DNA of 64,000 bases from Roseibium sp. (lineage in GTDB: Bacteria > Pseudomonadota > Alphaproteobacteria > Rhizobiales > Stappiaceae): contig JAEPNV010000007.1 of NCBI GenBank assembly GCA_017643215.1, positions 1 through 64,000 of the forward strand, given 5' to 3'. Shown one piece after another: positions 16,071 to 24,192 of this stretch (position 1 is its first letter; the number at the start of each line of letters is the position of its first letter). The notes beneath the pieces were generated by a model. That model was not told the origin of the DNA and searched no databases. It worked only from the letters and a program-made list of their open reading frames with translations. Position numbers and translations under genes: made by a program.

Positions 16071-16814
16071 ATGCTTGAGGTAAAGGGACTGTGCAAGTAT
16101 TTCGGCGGCATCAAGGCGGTCGATGATTGTAACTTCACAGTAGAAAAAGGGACGATTACCGCGTTGATCGGCCCGAACGGTGCAGGCAAGACTACGGCAT
16201 TCAACTGCATCAGCCGGACCGCGCGTCCCACCAGCGGTGAAGTCTGGCTCGACGGCGAGCGCATAGATCATTTGCGCCCCCACAAGATCACCCAGAAAGG
16301 TCTGAGCCGGACTTTTCAGATTAGCCGGAACCTGGCTGACATGACGGTTCTGGAAAACATAATTGCACAGTCCAAAGTGCACGGCTGGCGCGACATGCTG
16401 AAACCGGCGATGAGCGCAGAAGAAATCGATAAGGCAATGGGATTGCTCGAATTCCTCGGCATTACCCGCATTGCCTACGAAGACGGTGCCAATCTGAGCT
16501 ACGGCCAGAAGAAACTGATGGACCTGGCCGCGCTGTTGATGAGCGATCCCAAGATCATCCTGCTCGATGAACCCGCGGGCGGTGTGAATCCGTCGCTTTT
16601 GGAGAAAATCGTCGCCGACATCCGCAAGCTCAATGAGCGCGGCATGACCGTGTTGATCGTCGAGCACAATATGGACCTGATCATGCGTCTGAGCCATCGG
16701 ATCGTGGTCATGGCCCAGGGCAAGGTCATCGCCGAAGGTGAGCCGGCTGAAATTCGGGAAAATCCAGCAGTGCTGGACGCCTATTTGGGCGGCGTATTGG
16801 AGGAGGCCGCCTGA
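16071..16814 (+). CDS. Liv-type ABC transporter ATPase (LivG)
   Basis: A 247-aa ABC ATPase. Walker A is GPNGAGKTT (about 36-44), the Q-loop region is LSRTFQISRNLADMTVLENI, the signature is LSYGQKKLMDLAALL and Walker B is IILLDEPAGGVNPSL. The signature starts LSYGQ in place of LSGGQ, common in LivG proteins. The end shows the LivG-type C-terminal tail (GEPAEIRENPAVLDAYLGG). It shares one base with the next gene's start (TGATG). Confidence 0.93.
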   Translation: MLEVKGLCKYFGGIKAVDDCNFTVEKGTITALIGPNGAGKTTAFNCISRTARPTSGEVWLDGERIDHLRPHKITQKGLSRTFQISRNLADMTVLENIIAQSKVHGWRDMLKPAMSAEEIDKAMGLLEFLGITRIAYEDGANLSYGQKKLMDLAALLMSDPKIILLDEPAGGVNPSLLEKIVADIRKLNERGMTVLIVEHNMDLIMRLSHRIVVMAQGKVIAEGEPAEIRENPAVLDAYLGGVLEEAA

Positions 16815-17542
16815 TGACCGACCTGCTTGAAGTCACCAGCCTAACCGCCGGCTACGGGGATGGCCCGGCCATCTTGGACGGTGCCCACCTGAACGTCGAG
16901 CCCGGCAAAGTCCACTGCATCATCGGACCGAATGGCGCGGGCAAATCCACGTTGCTCAAGGCGATCTGCGGCATGCTGAAGATCCGCGAGGGCGACGTGC
17001 GATTTAAAGGCGAGAGTCTCAAGGGCTTGCGGCCGGACCAGGTCCTGAAAAAAGGCATTGCCTTTGTTCCACAAGAACGGGCGCTGTTCCCGAAGATGAC
17101 GGTTCGTGAAAACCTGCGCATGGGCGGCTACTCGCTGACGGACAAATCTGATCTCGAAAGCCGCATCGATGCGATCGAGGAACGTTTCCCGATCCTGCGC
17201 GAACGCCGCGACCAGCATGCCGGCACCATGTCCGGCGGTCAGCAACAAACCCTCGCCATGGCGCGCACCCTGATCATCAAGCCCGACATCGTGATGCTCG
17301 ACGAACCGTCTCTTGGCCTTGCGCCGAAGATCGTTCAGGAGATGTTCGACATTATGAAGATGATGGCCTCGGAAGGCATAACCATCCTTCTTGTTGAACA
17401 GAACGCATTGATGGGACTGAAGAATTCCGACTGGGGCGTTGTGCTCGACCTGGGCCGCACGCTGTTCGAAGGACCTTCGTCCGAAGTGCTCGCAGATCCC
17501 CGCATCCAGGAACTCTACCTCGGCGGCAAGAAAGCCGCCTGA
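16814..17542 (+). CDS. Liv-type ABC transporter ATPase (LivF)
   Basis: A 242-aa ABC ATPase, partner of the LivG-type subunit. It has Walker A GPNGAGKST (about 38-46), MSGGQQQTLAMARTL signature and VMLDEPSLGLAPKIVQEMF Walker B, a sequence typical for LivF. The C-terminal DPRIQELYLGGKK matches the family. It is followed by livH after 11 bp. Confidence 0.93.
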   Translation: MTDLLEVTSLTAGYGDGPAILDGAHLNVEPGKVHCIIGPNGAGKSTLLKAICGMLKIREGDVRFKGESLKGLRPDQVLKKGIAFVPQERALFPKMTVRENLRMGGYSLTDKSDLESRIDAIEERFPILRERRDQHAGTMSGGQQQTLAMARTLIIKPDIVMLDEPSLGLAPKIVQEMFDIMKMMASEGITILLVEQNALMGLKNSDWGVVLDLGRTLFEGPSSEVLADPRIQELYLGGKKAA

Positions 17543-17553
17543 CGGAGGACAGA

Positions 17554-18432
17554 ATGGCAGACATTATTCAAACCATGATCCTCGGAATGGCCCTTGGGGG
17601 TGTGTTTGCGCTCATGGGGTCTGGACTGAGCCTCATTTTCGGCGTGATGCGGATCGTGAATCTCGCCCATCCGGCGCTGATCATCGCCGGAGCCTATACC
17701 GCGTATTGGGGCTTCCGCCTGGCCGGAGTCGATCCGCTGATCATGCTCCCGGTGGCCGCGTTCATACTCGCTGTTGTTGGGATCGTCATCTACAAGCTCG
17801 TGTTCGAGCGCGAAGCCAGTTCCGCCAAATACACGCAGATGACCGTGCTTTTAACCTTCGCGCTGGCAATGATTGTCGAGGGCGCGCTCGGTACGGCCTT
17901 TACCAATACCCAGCGCGTCACCTCGCCAGGTTACGCCACTGATGCGTTCTTTATCGGGGAGGTCTTCATTCCCAAGGGGCAGCTCTATGCCGGTCTGGTA
18001 TCGCTCGCAATCATCGGCGGACTTTCGCTCTTCCTGAAGTACTCGAACTTCGGTTATGCGATCCGGGCGACAACGCAAAATCGTGATGCAGCAGAACTGC
18101 TTGGCGTCAATGTCAACCTTGTCGCGATGGTCAGCTTTGCAATCGGCATCGGCCTTGCAGGCGCCGCTGGAGCCCTGGTGTCCTTCGTTTTTTCCTTCTT
18201 CCCGGCAAAACACTGGGAGTGGATTGCCATCCTCATGAGCCTCGTGGTTTTGGGTGGTATGGGATCAATCCTGGGCACGGTCGTCGCAGCGTTCTTGCTG
18301 AGCATTGTGGCCGCGTTCGTTGGTGACTTCTTCGGTGCCACCTGGTCGACAATGACCTTCTTCCTCGCCCTCTTCCTCGTGTTGCTGATCCGGCCGCAAG
18401 GTCTGTTCGGCGAGAAGCCGGAGCTCGCGTGA
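17554..18432 (+). CDS. Liv-type ABC transporter permease (LivH)
   Basis: A 292-aa membrane protein of the BPD_transp_2 (LivH) type with about eight hydrophobic segments. Typical early block: GLSLIFGVMRIVNLAHPALI near residues 25-44, the LivH motif where most relatives have NxxHG. Coupling-loop region: YAIRATTQNRDAAELLGVN. It overlaps the start of livM by 4 bp. Confidence 0.92.
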   Translation: MADIIQTMILGMALGGVFALMGSGLSLIFGVMRIVNLAHPALIIAGAYTAYWGFRLAGVDPLIMLPVAAFILAVVGIVIYKLVFEREASSAKYTQMTVLLTFALAMIVEGALGTAFTNTQRVTSPGYATDAFFIGEVFIPKGQLYAGLVSLAIIGGLSLFLKYSNFGYAIRATTQNRDAAELLGVNVNLVAMVSFAIGIGLAGAAGALVSFVFSFFPAKHWEWIAILMSLVVLGGMGSILGTVVAAFLLSIVAAFVGDFFGATWSTMTFFLALFLVLLIRPQGLFGEKPELA

Positions 18433-19466
18433 CAATGGCTATTAACGATACTTCAAGCGTCCTTGAGGCCCGTGAGGCTTACAACGCGAAACTCGCAGGC
18501 GCCCATGACAAGACACGAATCGTCTGGTTCCCGGTCACTTTACTTGCGGTGCTTTTGATCCTGCCCGCGCTGCAGTTTGCCGGAAACTATAACTATGTGC
18601 TGCATCTGGTGTTGTTCACCGCGTGTTACGTGATCATGGCGTCGGGTTGGAACGTCCTTGGCGGCTTTACCGGCTATATCAGCCTTGGTCACAATGTGTT
18701 TTTTGCAATCGGCGGTTATTTCGCCGGAATGATCTTCGCCCGCTACGGCATCTCGACGATCATTCTTGCGCCTCTTGCTGGCCTTTTGTGCGCCGTCGCC
18801 GGTTTCCTCCTGGGTCAGATCATGCTCAAGACCCGTGGACCGTCGTTTATCATTTCGTCGCTGGCACTGGTGATGATCGCACGGATCCTGCTCGACCACT
18901 GGCAGTTTGTCGGTGGTGCCAACGGTGTCGCGCTGCCGGCAAATGATCTGCCGGTCCAATGGGCCAAACTGCCCTACTACTACGCCTTCGTCCTCCTGGC
19001 CGCATTCACGGTCTGGGCCTGCTATAAAATCAAGCACTCGAAGTTTGGCTTAGGCTTGAGGGCCATCTCAAAAGACGAGATCAAGGCCGAAAGCGCCGGT
19101 ATCAACACGCGGCTCTACAAACAGCTCGCGTTCGCGATCTCGGCCGCATTCGTCGGCATGGCAGGCGCAATTTGGGGCGAGTACCTCACATACATTCGCC
19201 CCAACATTTTCACCATCATCCTGGTCAGCGTCTACATGGTTCTGATGTGCATTCTGGGCGGCAAGGGGACGATCGCCGGACCGGTGATCGGCGCGATCCT
19301 GATCCTTGCGTTCAACGAGTTCTTCGTTGCGACACTGGGGGCCTCGGAAATCAACATTCTTGCGACCGGCCTGATCATGGCCCTGGTGCTGATGTTCTTC
19401 CCCCTTGGCATTGTCGGCACGCTGGCCAAAGCGGGCAAGTTGCCGCGGATACTGAACTGGGATTGA
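18429..19466 (+). CDS. Liv-type ABC transporter permease (LivM)
   Basis: A 345-aa permease with LivM features: MASGWNVLGGFTGYISLGHN near the middle of the first half and FGLGLRAISKDEIKAESAGI as the ATPase-contact loop. The start is either GTG at 18429, overlapping the livH stop as GTGA, or ATG at 18435; the GGAG at 18420 fits the GTG better. It completes the importer and is followed 5 bp later by the GST gene. Confidence 0.92.
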   Translation: MTMAINDTSSVLEAREAYNAKLAGAHDKTRIVWFPVTLLAVLLILPALQFAGNYNYVLHLVLFTACYVIMASGWNVLGGFTGYISLGHNVFFAIGGYFAGMIFARYGISTIILAPLAGLLCAVAGFLLGQIMLKTRGPSFIISSLALVMIARILLDHWQFVGGANGVALPANDLPVQWAKLPYYYAFVLLAAFTVWACYKIKHSKFGLGLRAISKDEIKAESAGINTRLYKQLAFAISAAFVGMAGAIWGEYLTYIRPNIFTIILVSVYMVLMCILGGKGTIAGPVIGAILILAFNEFFVATLGASEINILATGLIMALVLMFFPLGIVGTLAKAGKLPRILNWD

Positions 19467-19471
19467 CGGCA

Positions 19472-20251
19472 ATGTCTGGACTTACGCTCCATAATGCGCC
19501 GCAATCCACGTGTTCCCAGAGGGTGCGGTATACGCTCCACACCAAGGGTTTGGTGTTCCAGGAGAACAGGCTCGACCTGTTCTCTGGAGATCAACTGAAG
19601 CCAGAGTATCTTGCACTCAATCCCAACGGCGTGGTGCCGACGCTACAGGATGACGACGCGGTGATCATCGACAGCGCGGTGATCATGGAATATCTCGACG
19701 AGACCCATGCCGTGCCCCCGCTCAGCCCCGTCGGTCCGTTGGCGCGTGCGGAAATGCGCTCAATGATGCGTTTCATTGACGAGGTGCCGACCCCGGCGGT
19801 CCGCGTGCCAAGTTACAATCTGGCCTTCCTGCCGCATTTCCAGGCAATGAGCGAGGAGGAGTTTCAGGCGCTCTGCGATTCAAAACCGCTGCGCCGGGAA
19901 TTCCTCATGAAAATGGGGCGGACCGGTTTCCCAGAACAGGACATGAACGAAGCCACCGCCCGGCTTCAACGCGGCGTGGATCGCATGGCGGGCTGGTTGC
20001 AAGGATCGGGCGGGCCTTGGATCATGGGAGCGCACCTAACGCTTGCGGACATCGCGATGATGCCGGTCATTGTCCGGCTTGACGATATCGGGATGGAAAC
20101 GCTGTGGGATGATTATTCGCACGTCGCGCGCTGGCTCGAATTAATCCGGGAAACACAGGCCTATGAAAAAACCTACTATTTTGGCGCGCTGCTGACCGAA
20201 CAATACCCCGATCTGGCTGAACGGCTGGGCAAACCAGCGAGCGCGGCGTGA
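19472..20251 (+). CDS. glutathione S-transferase family protein
   Basis: A 259-aa protein with an N-terminal thioredoxin-like GST domain (QSTCSQRVRYTLHTKGL with the likely catalytic Ser/Cys near residue 12, NPNGVVPTL cis-Pro loop, DSAVIMEYLDE glutathione-binding motif) and a C-terminal helical domain (GAHLTLADIAMMPVIVRLDD). Only the N-capping motif LTLADIA is strictly recognisable in the second half. A longer upstream frame inside livM is a shadow. Together with OsmC in the same operon it hints at a thiol-reactive substrate or intermediate. Confidence 0.85.
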   Translation: MSGLTLHNAPQSTCSQRVRYTLHTKGLVFQENRLDLFSGDQLKPEYLALNPNGVVPTLQDDDAVIIDSAVIMEYLDETHAVPPLSPVGPLARAEMRSMMRFIDEVPTPAVRVPSYNLAFLPHFQAMSEEEFQALCDSKPLRREFLMKMGRTGFPEQDMNEATARLQRGVDRMAGWLQGSGGPWIMGAHLTLADIAMMPVIVRLDDIGMETLWDDYSHVARWLELIRETQAYEKTYYFGALLTEQYPDLAERLGKPASAA

Positions 20252-20254
20252 ACC

Positions 20255-20701
20255 ATGCAAGCACTTCCGTACATGCTGGCCGCGGTCATCGTTGGGGCTA
20301 CGATTTCCACCCAACCTGCGCTGAACGCCATCCTTGCCCGGGCTATCGGATCGGCCTTCGTGGCATCGGCGATCTCGATTGCCATCGCGCTCCTTGGCAT
20401 CTTGGCAGTCCTCGCAGTGGTCGGGGTGGAGCGGATCGCCGGAGACACGTTTACCGCCGTTCCCTGGTGGGTCTATCTCGCGGGCCTGGCCGGCACCGTG
20501 TTTGTCGTGGGCGGCGTGATCATCGCGCCCGTCACGGGGGCTCTGGCGTTTTTCGTCTGTATTGTGGCCGGCCAGATGATCGGGTCAGTCATCGCAGATC
20601 ATTACGGAGCTTTCGGTCTGGAAATCCGTGAAGTCTCTGTCATGCGGCTTCTCGGAATCGCGTTGGTTCTGCTGGGCGCGATCATGGTCACAAGATGGTG
20701 A
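20255..20701 (+). CDS. small DMT-superfamily membrane protein (DUF606/YdcZ type)
   Basis: A 148-aa protein with four to five hydrophobic segments and the family opening VGATISTQPALNAILARAIGS. Full DUF606 proteins either are twice this size or work as pairs of short forms. It starts 3 bp after the GST stop codon. Function of the family is poorly known; a small-solute exporter for the operon's end product is a guess. The 15-bp operator-like box begins 17 bp after its stop codon. Confidence 0.75.
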   Translation: MQALPYMLAAVIVGATISTQPALNAILARAIGSAFVASAISIAIALLGILAVLAVVGVERIAGDTFTAVPWWVYLAGLAGTVFVVGGVIIAPVTGALAFFVCIVAGQMIGSVIADHYGAFGLEIREVSVMRLLGIALVLLGAIMVTRW

Positions 20702-20718
20702 CGGCCATGGCACAATTT

Positions 20719-20733
20719 CATCCATTTTGGACA
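20719..20733. promoter_or_regulatory. 15-bp box CATCCA-N3-TGGACA upstream of the M24/E1/E2 operon
   Basis: CATCCATTTTGGACA contains the palindrome TCCA-N3-TGGA and is the third copy of the element found at 4991 and 9862. It lies 89 bp before the M24 gene, at the start of the only sizeable gap between 13193 and 27879, so a separate promoter is likely here. Confidence 0.55.
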
Positions 20734-20822
20734 GTTTCGCAGTCGAGACGCATTCCAGACCGCACTAAGAAGAACCAAAGCCGAACGGCCGAACAGCCAT
20801 TCAAATAAGAGGAACGACCCCG

Positions 20823-22118
20823 ATGAACGCACTCACCCCAAACATATTGACGCCTCGAGACCTGGAACCGCATTGGCGATGGGAGGGCCGTCTTCCGGCC
20901 TGGGGTCACACCTCGGTCGATTTTGAGCGCCGGATAGACCATGACCGGTTGCGGCGGTACCGGCTGAGCCGGACGCGCCAGGCCCTGAAGGCCTCTCCGG
21001 CGGGCACGCTGCTGTTGTTTGACGTGAACAACATCCGCTATGTCTCGGCCACCAAGATTGGCGAATGGGAACGGGACAAGATGTGCCGGTTCTGCCTTTT
21101 GACGGGCGATGACTCGCCCTATGTCTGGGATTTCGGCTCCGCCGCTTATCACCACAAGAAGTATTCGGACTGGCTGGAGCCCGATCACTGCCTGGCGGGT
21201 GTCGTCGGCATGCGTGGCACGATCCCGCCAGAATTTGGCTTGATGCGCAAATACGCAAAGCAGATTGCCGGCCTGATCAAAGACGCGGGCATGGCCGATA
21301 TGCCGGTGGGCGTAGACTACGCCGAAACGGCCATGTTCCATGCGCTGCAAGAAGAAGGGCTAAACGTCATAGACGGCCAGCAGATTATGCTGGCGGCGCG
21401 CGAAATCAAGAACTGGGACGAGATCCAGTTGCTTACCCAGGCAGCTTCCATGGTCGATGGCGTCTATCACATGATCTATGAGGAACTGAAGCCGGGCGTG
21501 CGCGAGAACGACATCGTCGCTTTGTCCAACAAAATGCTTTATGAGATGGGCTCGGACGATGTGGAGGCGATCAACGCCATTTCCGGCGAGCGCTGCAATC
21601 CGCATCCTCACAACTTCACTGATCGGTATTTCCGGCCCGGCGATCAGGCGTTTTTCGATATTCTTCAATCCTATCAGGGCTATCGGACCTGTTATTACCG
21701 CACATTCAATATCGGCCGGGCCACACCGGCCCAGCATGATGCCTATGTGAAGGCCCGCGAATGGATCGATGCGTCGATCGCGATGATCAAGCCGGGTGTG
21801 TCAACCGACAAGGTGGCTGAAGTCTGGCCGAAAGCGGAGGAGTTCGGTTTTCCGAACGAGGATGCCGCCTTCGGTCTTCAGTTCGGCCACGGTCTGGGTC
21901 TCGCGCTGCACGAGCGACCCATCATCTCTCGCGCTGTCTCATTGGACCATCCGATGGAAATCAAAACCGGCATGGTCTTCGCGCTTGAAACCTATTGTCC
22001 GGCGGCCGACGGCTATTCCGCAGCGCGGATCGAGGAAGAGGTGGTCGTGACCGATACCGGGGTCGAGGTAATCAGCCTGTTCCCGGCAGAAGAACTGCCC
22101 ATCGCGAACCGATACTAA
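20823..22118 (+). CDS. M24-family (creatinase/aminopeptidase-P fold) hydrolase-like protein with altered metal site
   Basis: A 431-aa protein with an N-terminal creatinase-like domain (about 40-190) and a C-terminal pita-bread M24 domain (200-420). Of the five usual metal ligands, Asp279, His356 (GHGLG), Glu389 (ALET) and Glu404/405 (RIEEE) are present. The second Asp, expected eleven residues after the first, is Cys290 in GYRTCYYRTF. Relatives include Xaa-Pro peptidase, creatinase, ectoine hydrolase and DMSP lyase DddP; the sequence around the site is unlike what I recall of DddP. Activity may be altered or metal use changed. It heads an operon with 2-oxoacid dehydrogenase genes. Confidence 0.8.
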   Translation: MNALTPNILTPRDLEPHWRWEGRLPAWGHTSVDFERRIDHDRLRRYRLSRTRQALKASPAGTLLLFDVNNIRYVSATKIGEWERDKMCRFCLLTGDDSPYVWDFGSAAYHHKKYSDWLEPDHCLAGVVGMRGTIPPEFGLMRKYAKQIAGLIKDAGMADMPVGVDYAETAMFHALQEEGLNVIDGQQIMLAAREIKNWDEIQLLTQAASMVDGVYHMIYEELKPGVRENDIVALSNKMLYEMGSDDVEAINAISGERCNPHPHNFTDRYFRPGDQAFFDILQSYQGYRTCYYRTFNIGRATPAQHDAYVKAREWIDASIAMIKPGVSTDKVAEVWPKAEEFGFPNEDAAFGLQFGHGLGLALHERPIISRAVSLDHPMEIKTGMVFALETYCPAADGYSAARIEEEVVVTDTGVEVISLFPAEELPIANRY

Positions 22119-22130
22119 CCTCCCCGCCTT

Positions 22131-22162
22131 GCCCGGCCCTGCAGAAGGGCCGGGCCTTTTTA
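22131..22162 (+). terminator. intrinsic terminator or attenuator directly before E1 alpha
   Basis: GCCCGGCCCT (22131-22140) and AGGGCCGGGC (22146-22155) form a perfect 10-bp stem with a 5-nt loop followed by CCTTTTTAA. This is a textbook Rho-independent terminator. It ends only 13 bp before the E1 alpha ATG at 22175, with no room for a usual promoter in between, so it may act as a partial terminator or attenuator inside the operon. Confidence 0.85.
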
Positions 22163-22174
22163 AGGGACAAAAAC

Positions 22175-23194
22175 ATGAGCGCCGCCAAGAACAAGCACAA
22201 CACTGAAGACTATCTGCGGATGTACAAGCAGATGGTCCGTATCCGTGCCTTTGAGGACAATGCGAACCAGCTTTATCTCTCCGCCAAGATGCCGGGTCTC
22301 ACGCACATGTATTCCGGCCAGGAGGCGGTTGCGGTGGGCATTTGCGAGGCGCTGACGGACGAAGACCGCATTACCTCCACACACCGCGGCCACGGTCACT
22401 GCGTTGCCAAGGGCGCGGATTTCAAGGCCATGTTTTGTGAATTGCTCGGCAAGGCGGAAGGCTATTGCCGCGGTAAGGGCGGATCGATGCATATTGCCGA
22501 CCAGTCGCACGGAAATCTTGGGGCGAACGCCATCGTAGGTGGATCCATGGGTATTGCCACGGGTGCAGCCTTGTCGGCCAAGCGGCTTGGCAAGGATTTC
22601 GTCACAGTCTGCTTTTTTGGCGACGGCGCCACGGCGCAAGGGCTCTGGTACGAAGTCATGAACATGGCTGCGCTCTGGAAGCTTCCGGTCATTTATGCAT
22701 GCGAAAACAACGGCTACAGCGAATACACCAAAACGGAAGAGATTGCCGCCGGGTCCCTCACAGCCCGTGCAGAAGCGTTTGGAATCGAAGCCTTTGACGT
22801 CGACGGGCAAGACGTTCTTGCGGTCAACGAACTCACCAGACAACTCACGGAACGTTGCCGGAACGGCGAAGGGCCGTTCTTCATCGAACTCGACACGTAC
22901 CGCTACCATGGCCACCACGTCGGCGACATCAACCGCGATTACTATCGCTCCAAGGGCGAAGAAGCGGAGTGGAAGACGGTCCGCGACCCCATCACCAATT
23001 TCGGCAAATGGTTGATTGACCAGAAGATCATGACTGCCGACGAGCTTGTGGTCATCGACAATGAGATCAGCGCTGATGCGCAAGCCGCTGTCGAATATGC
23101 GTTAAAGGCCCGTTATCCGGACGGTTCAGAAGTCGACATGCATGTTTTTGCCGGCGTCGACCATGCCTTGGAGTATCTTGGAGGAGCGCGCTGA
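22175..23194 (+). CDS. thiamine-diphosphate-dependent 2-oxoacid/acetoin dehydrogenase E1, alpha subunit
   Basis: A 339-aa E1 alpha subunit. The ThDP motif runs from GDGATAQG (about 148) to ENNGYSEYT (about 176), and MPGLTHMYSGQEAVAVGICE with STHRGHGHCVAKG are typical of PdhA/AcoA. The enzyme decarboxylates a 2-oxoacid or cleaves acetoin and passes the acyl group to lipoate. The start at 22175 follows AAGGGACAAAAAC; upstream frame extension runs through the M24 gene and terminator and is rejected. Partner subunits follow directly. Pyruvate and acetoin types cannot be separated by eye. Confidence 0.9.
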   Translation: MSAAKNKHNTEDYLRMYKQMVRIRAFEDNANQLYLSAKMPGLTHMYSGQEAVAVGICEALTDEDRITSTHRGHGHCVAKGADFKAMFCELLGKAEGYCRGKGGSMHIADQSHGNLGANAIVGGSMGIATGAALSAKRLGKDFVTVCFFGDGATAQGLWYEVMNMAALWKLPVIYACENNGYSEYTKTEEIAAGSLTARAEAFGIEAFDVDGQDVLAVNELTRQLTERCRNGEGPFFIELDTYRYHGHHVGDINRDYYRSKGEEAEWKTVRDPITNFGKWLIDQKIMTADELVVIDNEISADAQAAVEYALKARYPDGSEVDMHVFAGVDHALEYLGGAR

Positions 23195-24192
23195 TGACAC
23201 GCGAAATTACACTGTCCAAGGCGGTCAATGAGGCCATCGCGGAAGAAATGCGCCGCGACCCAACCGTCTTTTTGATCGGAGAAGATGTCGCCGAAGCCGG
23301 AACCCCGTTTAAGGTTCTGTCGGGACTGGTCGAAGAATTCGGCACGGACCGGGTGATCGATACACCAATTTCCGAACCTGGCTTCATGGGCATTGCAGTG
23401 GGTGCGGCGATGACCGGCTCCCGGCCGATCGTGGACCTGATGTTCGGTGATTTTCTCTATCTGGTTATGGACCAGCTGTGCAACCAGGCAGCAAAGACCC
23501 ACTACATGTCCGGCGGCAAACTGAAGGTTCCCCTGGTCCTGCGCACCAACATGGGCGCGACCCGTCGCTCGGCCGCCCAGCACAGCCAGTCACTGCAGGC
23601 CATTGTGGCGCATATTCCCGGCCTCAAGGTGGCCATGCCCTCGTCCGCTTATGAGGCAAAGGGCCTGATGAAGACGGCCATCCGCGACGACAATCCCGTC
23701 GTGATCTTCGAAGACAAGCTCATGTATCAGGACAAGGCGCCAGTGCCGGAAGAGGAGTACCTCATTCCGTTCGGTGAAGCGAAAATCAAACGCGATGGTC
23801 GGGATATCACTCTGGTGGCGACGTCCTCCATGGTTCAAGTGGCGGAGGAAGCCGCCACGACCCTTGCAGCCGAGGGCATCAGCGCCGAGGTCATCGATCC
23901 GCGCACCATTGTACCGCTGGACGAGCAAACCATCATCAACTCCGTGCGCAAGACGTCACGGGCCATCGTCATCGATGAGGGGCATCAGAGCTATGGCGTG
24001 ACAGCGGAGATCGCCGCCCGGATCAACGAAAAGGCGTTCTATCATCTGGACGCACCGGTCATCCGGATGGGGGCAATGGATGTCCCTGTCCCGTTCTCGC
24101 CGGCGCTGGAGGACCTTACGGTTCCAACGGCTGAAGGTGTTGTCGAAAATGCCCGCAAGATTTGCCGTGGGGAGCTCGTCCATGCCGCATGA
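23194..24192 (+). CDS. 2-oxoacid/acetoin dehydrogenase E1, beta subunit
   Basis: A 332-aa E1 beta subunit (transketolase pyrimidine-binding plus C-terminal domains). Landmarks are TREITLSKAVNEAIAEEMRR, VFLIGEDVAEAGTPFKV, FGTDRVIDTPISEPGFMGIA and SAEVIDPRTIVPLDEQTI. Its start overlaps the E1 alpha stop by one base (TGATG) and its 3' end overlaps the lipoyl protein gene by 11 bp, so expression is tightly coupled. Confidence 0.92.
   Translation: MTREITLSKAVNEAIAEEMRRDPTVFLIGEDVAEAGTPFKVLSGLVEEFGTDRVIDTPISEPGFMGIAVGAAMTGSRPIVDLMFGDFLYLVMDQLCNQAAKTHYMSGGKLKVPLVLRTNMGATRRSAAQHSQSLQAIVAHIPGLKVAMPSSAYEAKGLMKTAIRDDNPVVIFEDKLMYQDKAPVPEEEYLIPFGEAKIKRDGRDITLVATSSMVQVAEEAATTLAAEGISAEVIDPRTIVPLDEQTIINSVRKTSRAIVIDEGHQSYGVTAEIAARINEKAFYHLDAPVIRMGAMDVPVPFSPALEDLTVPTAEGVVENARKICRGELVHAA

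Noticed and set aside
20823..22118. DMSP lyase DddP
   Set aside because: Same M24 fold, but the sequence around the metal site (DILQSYQGYRTCYYRTF) is unlike what I recall of DddP, and the second metal Asp is Cys.
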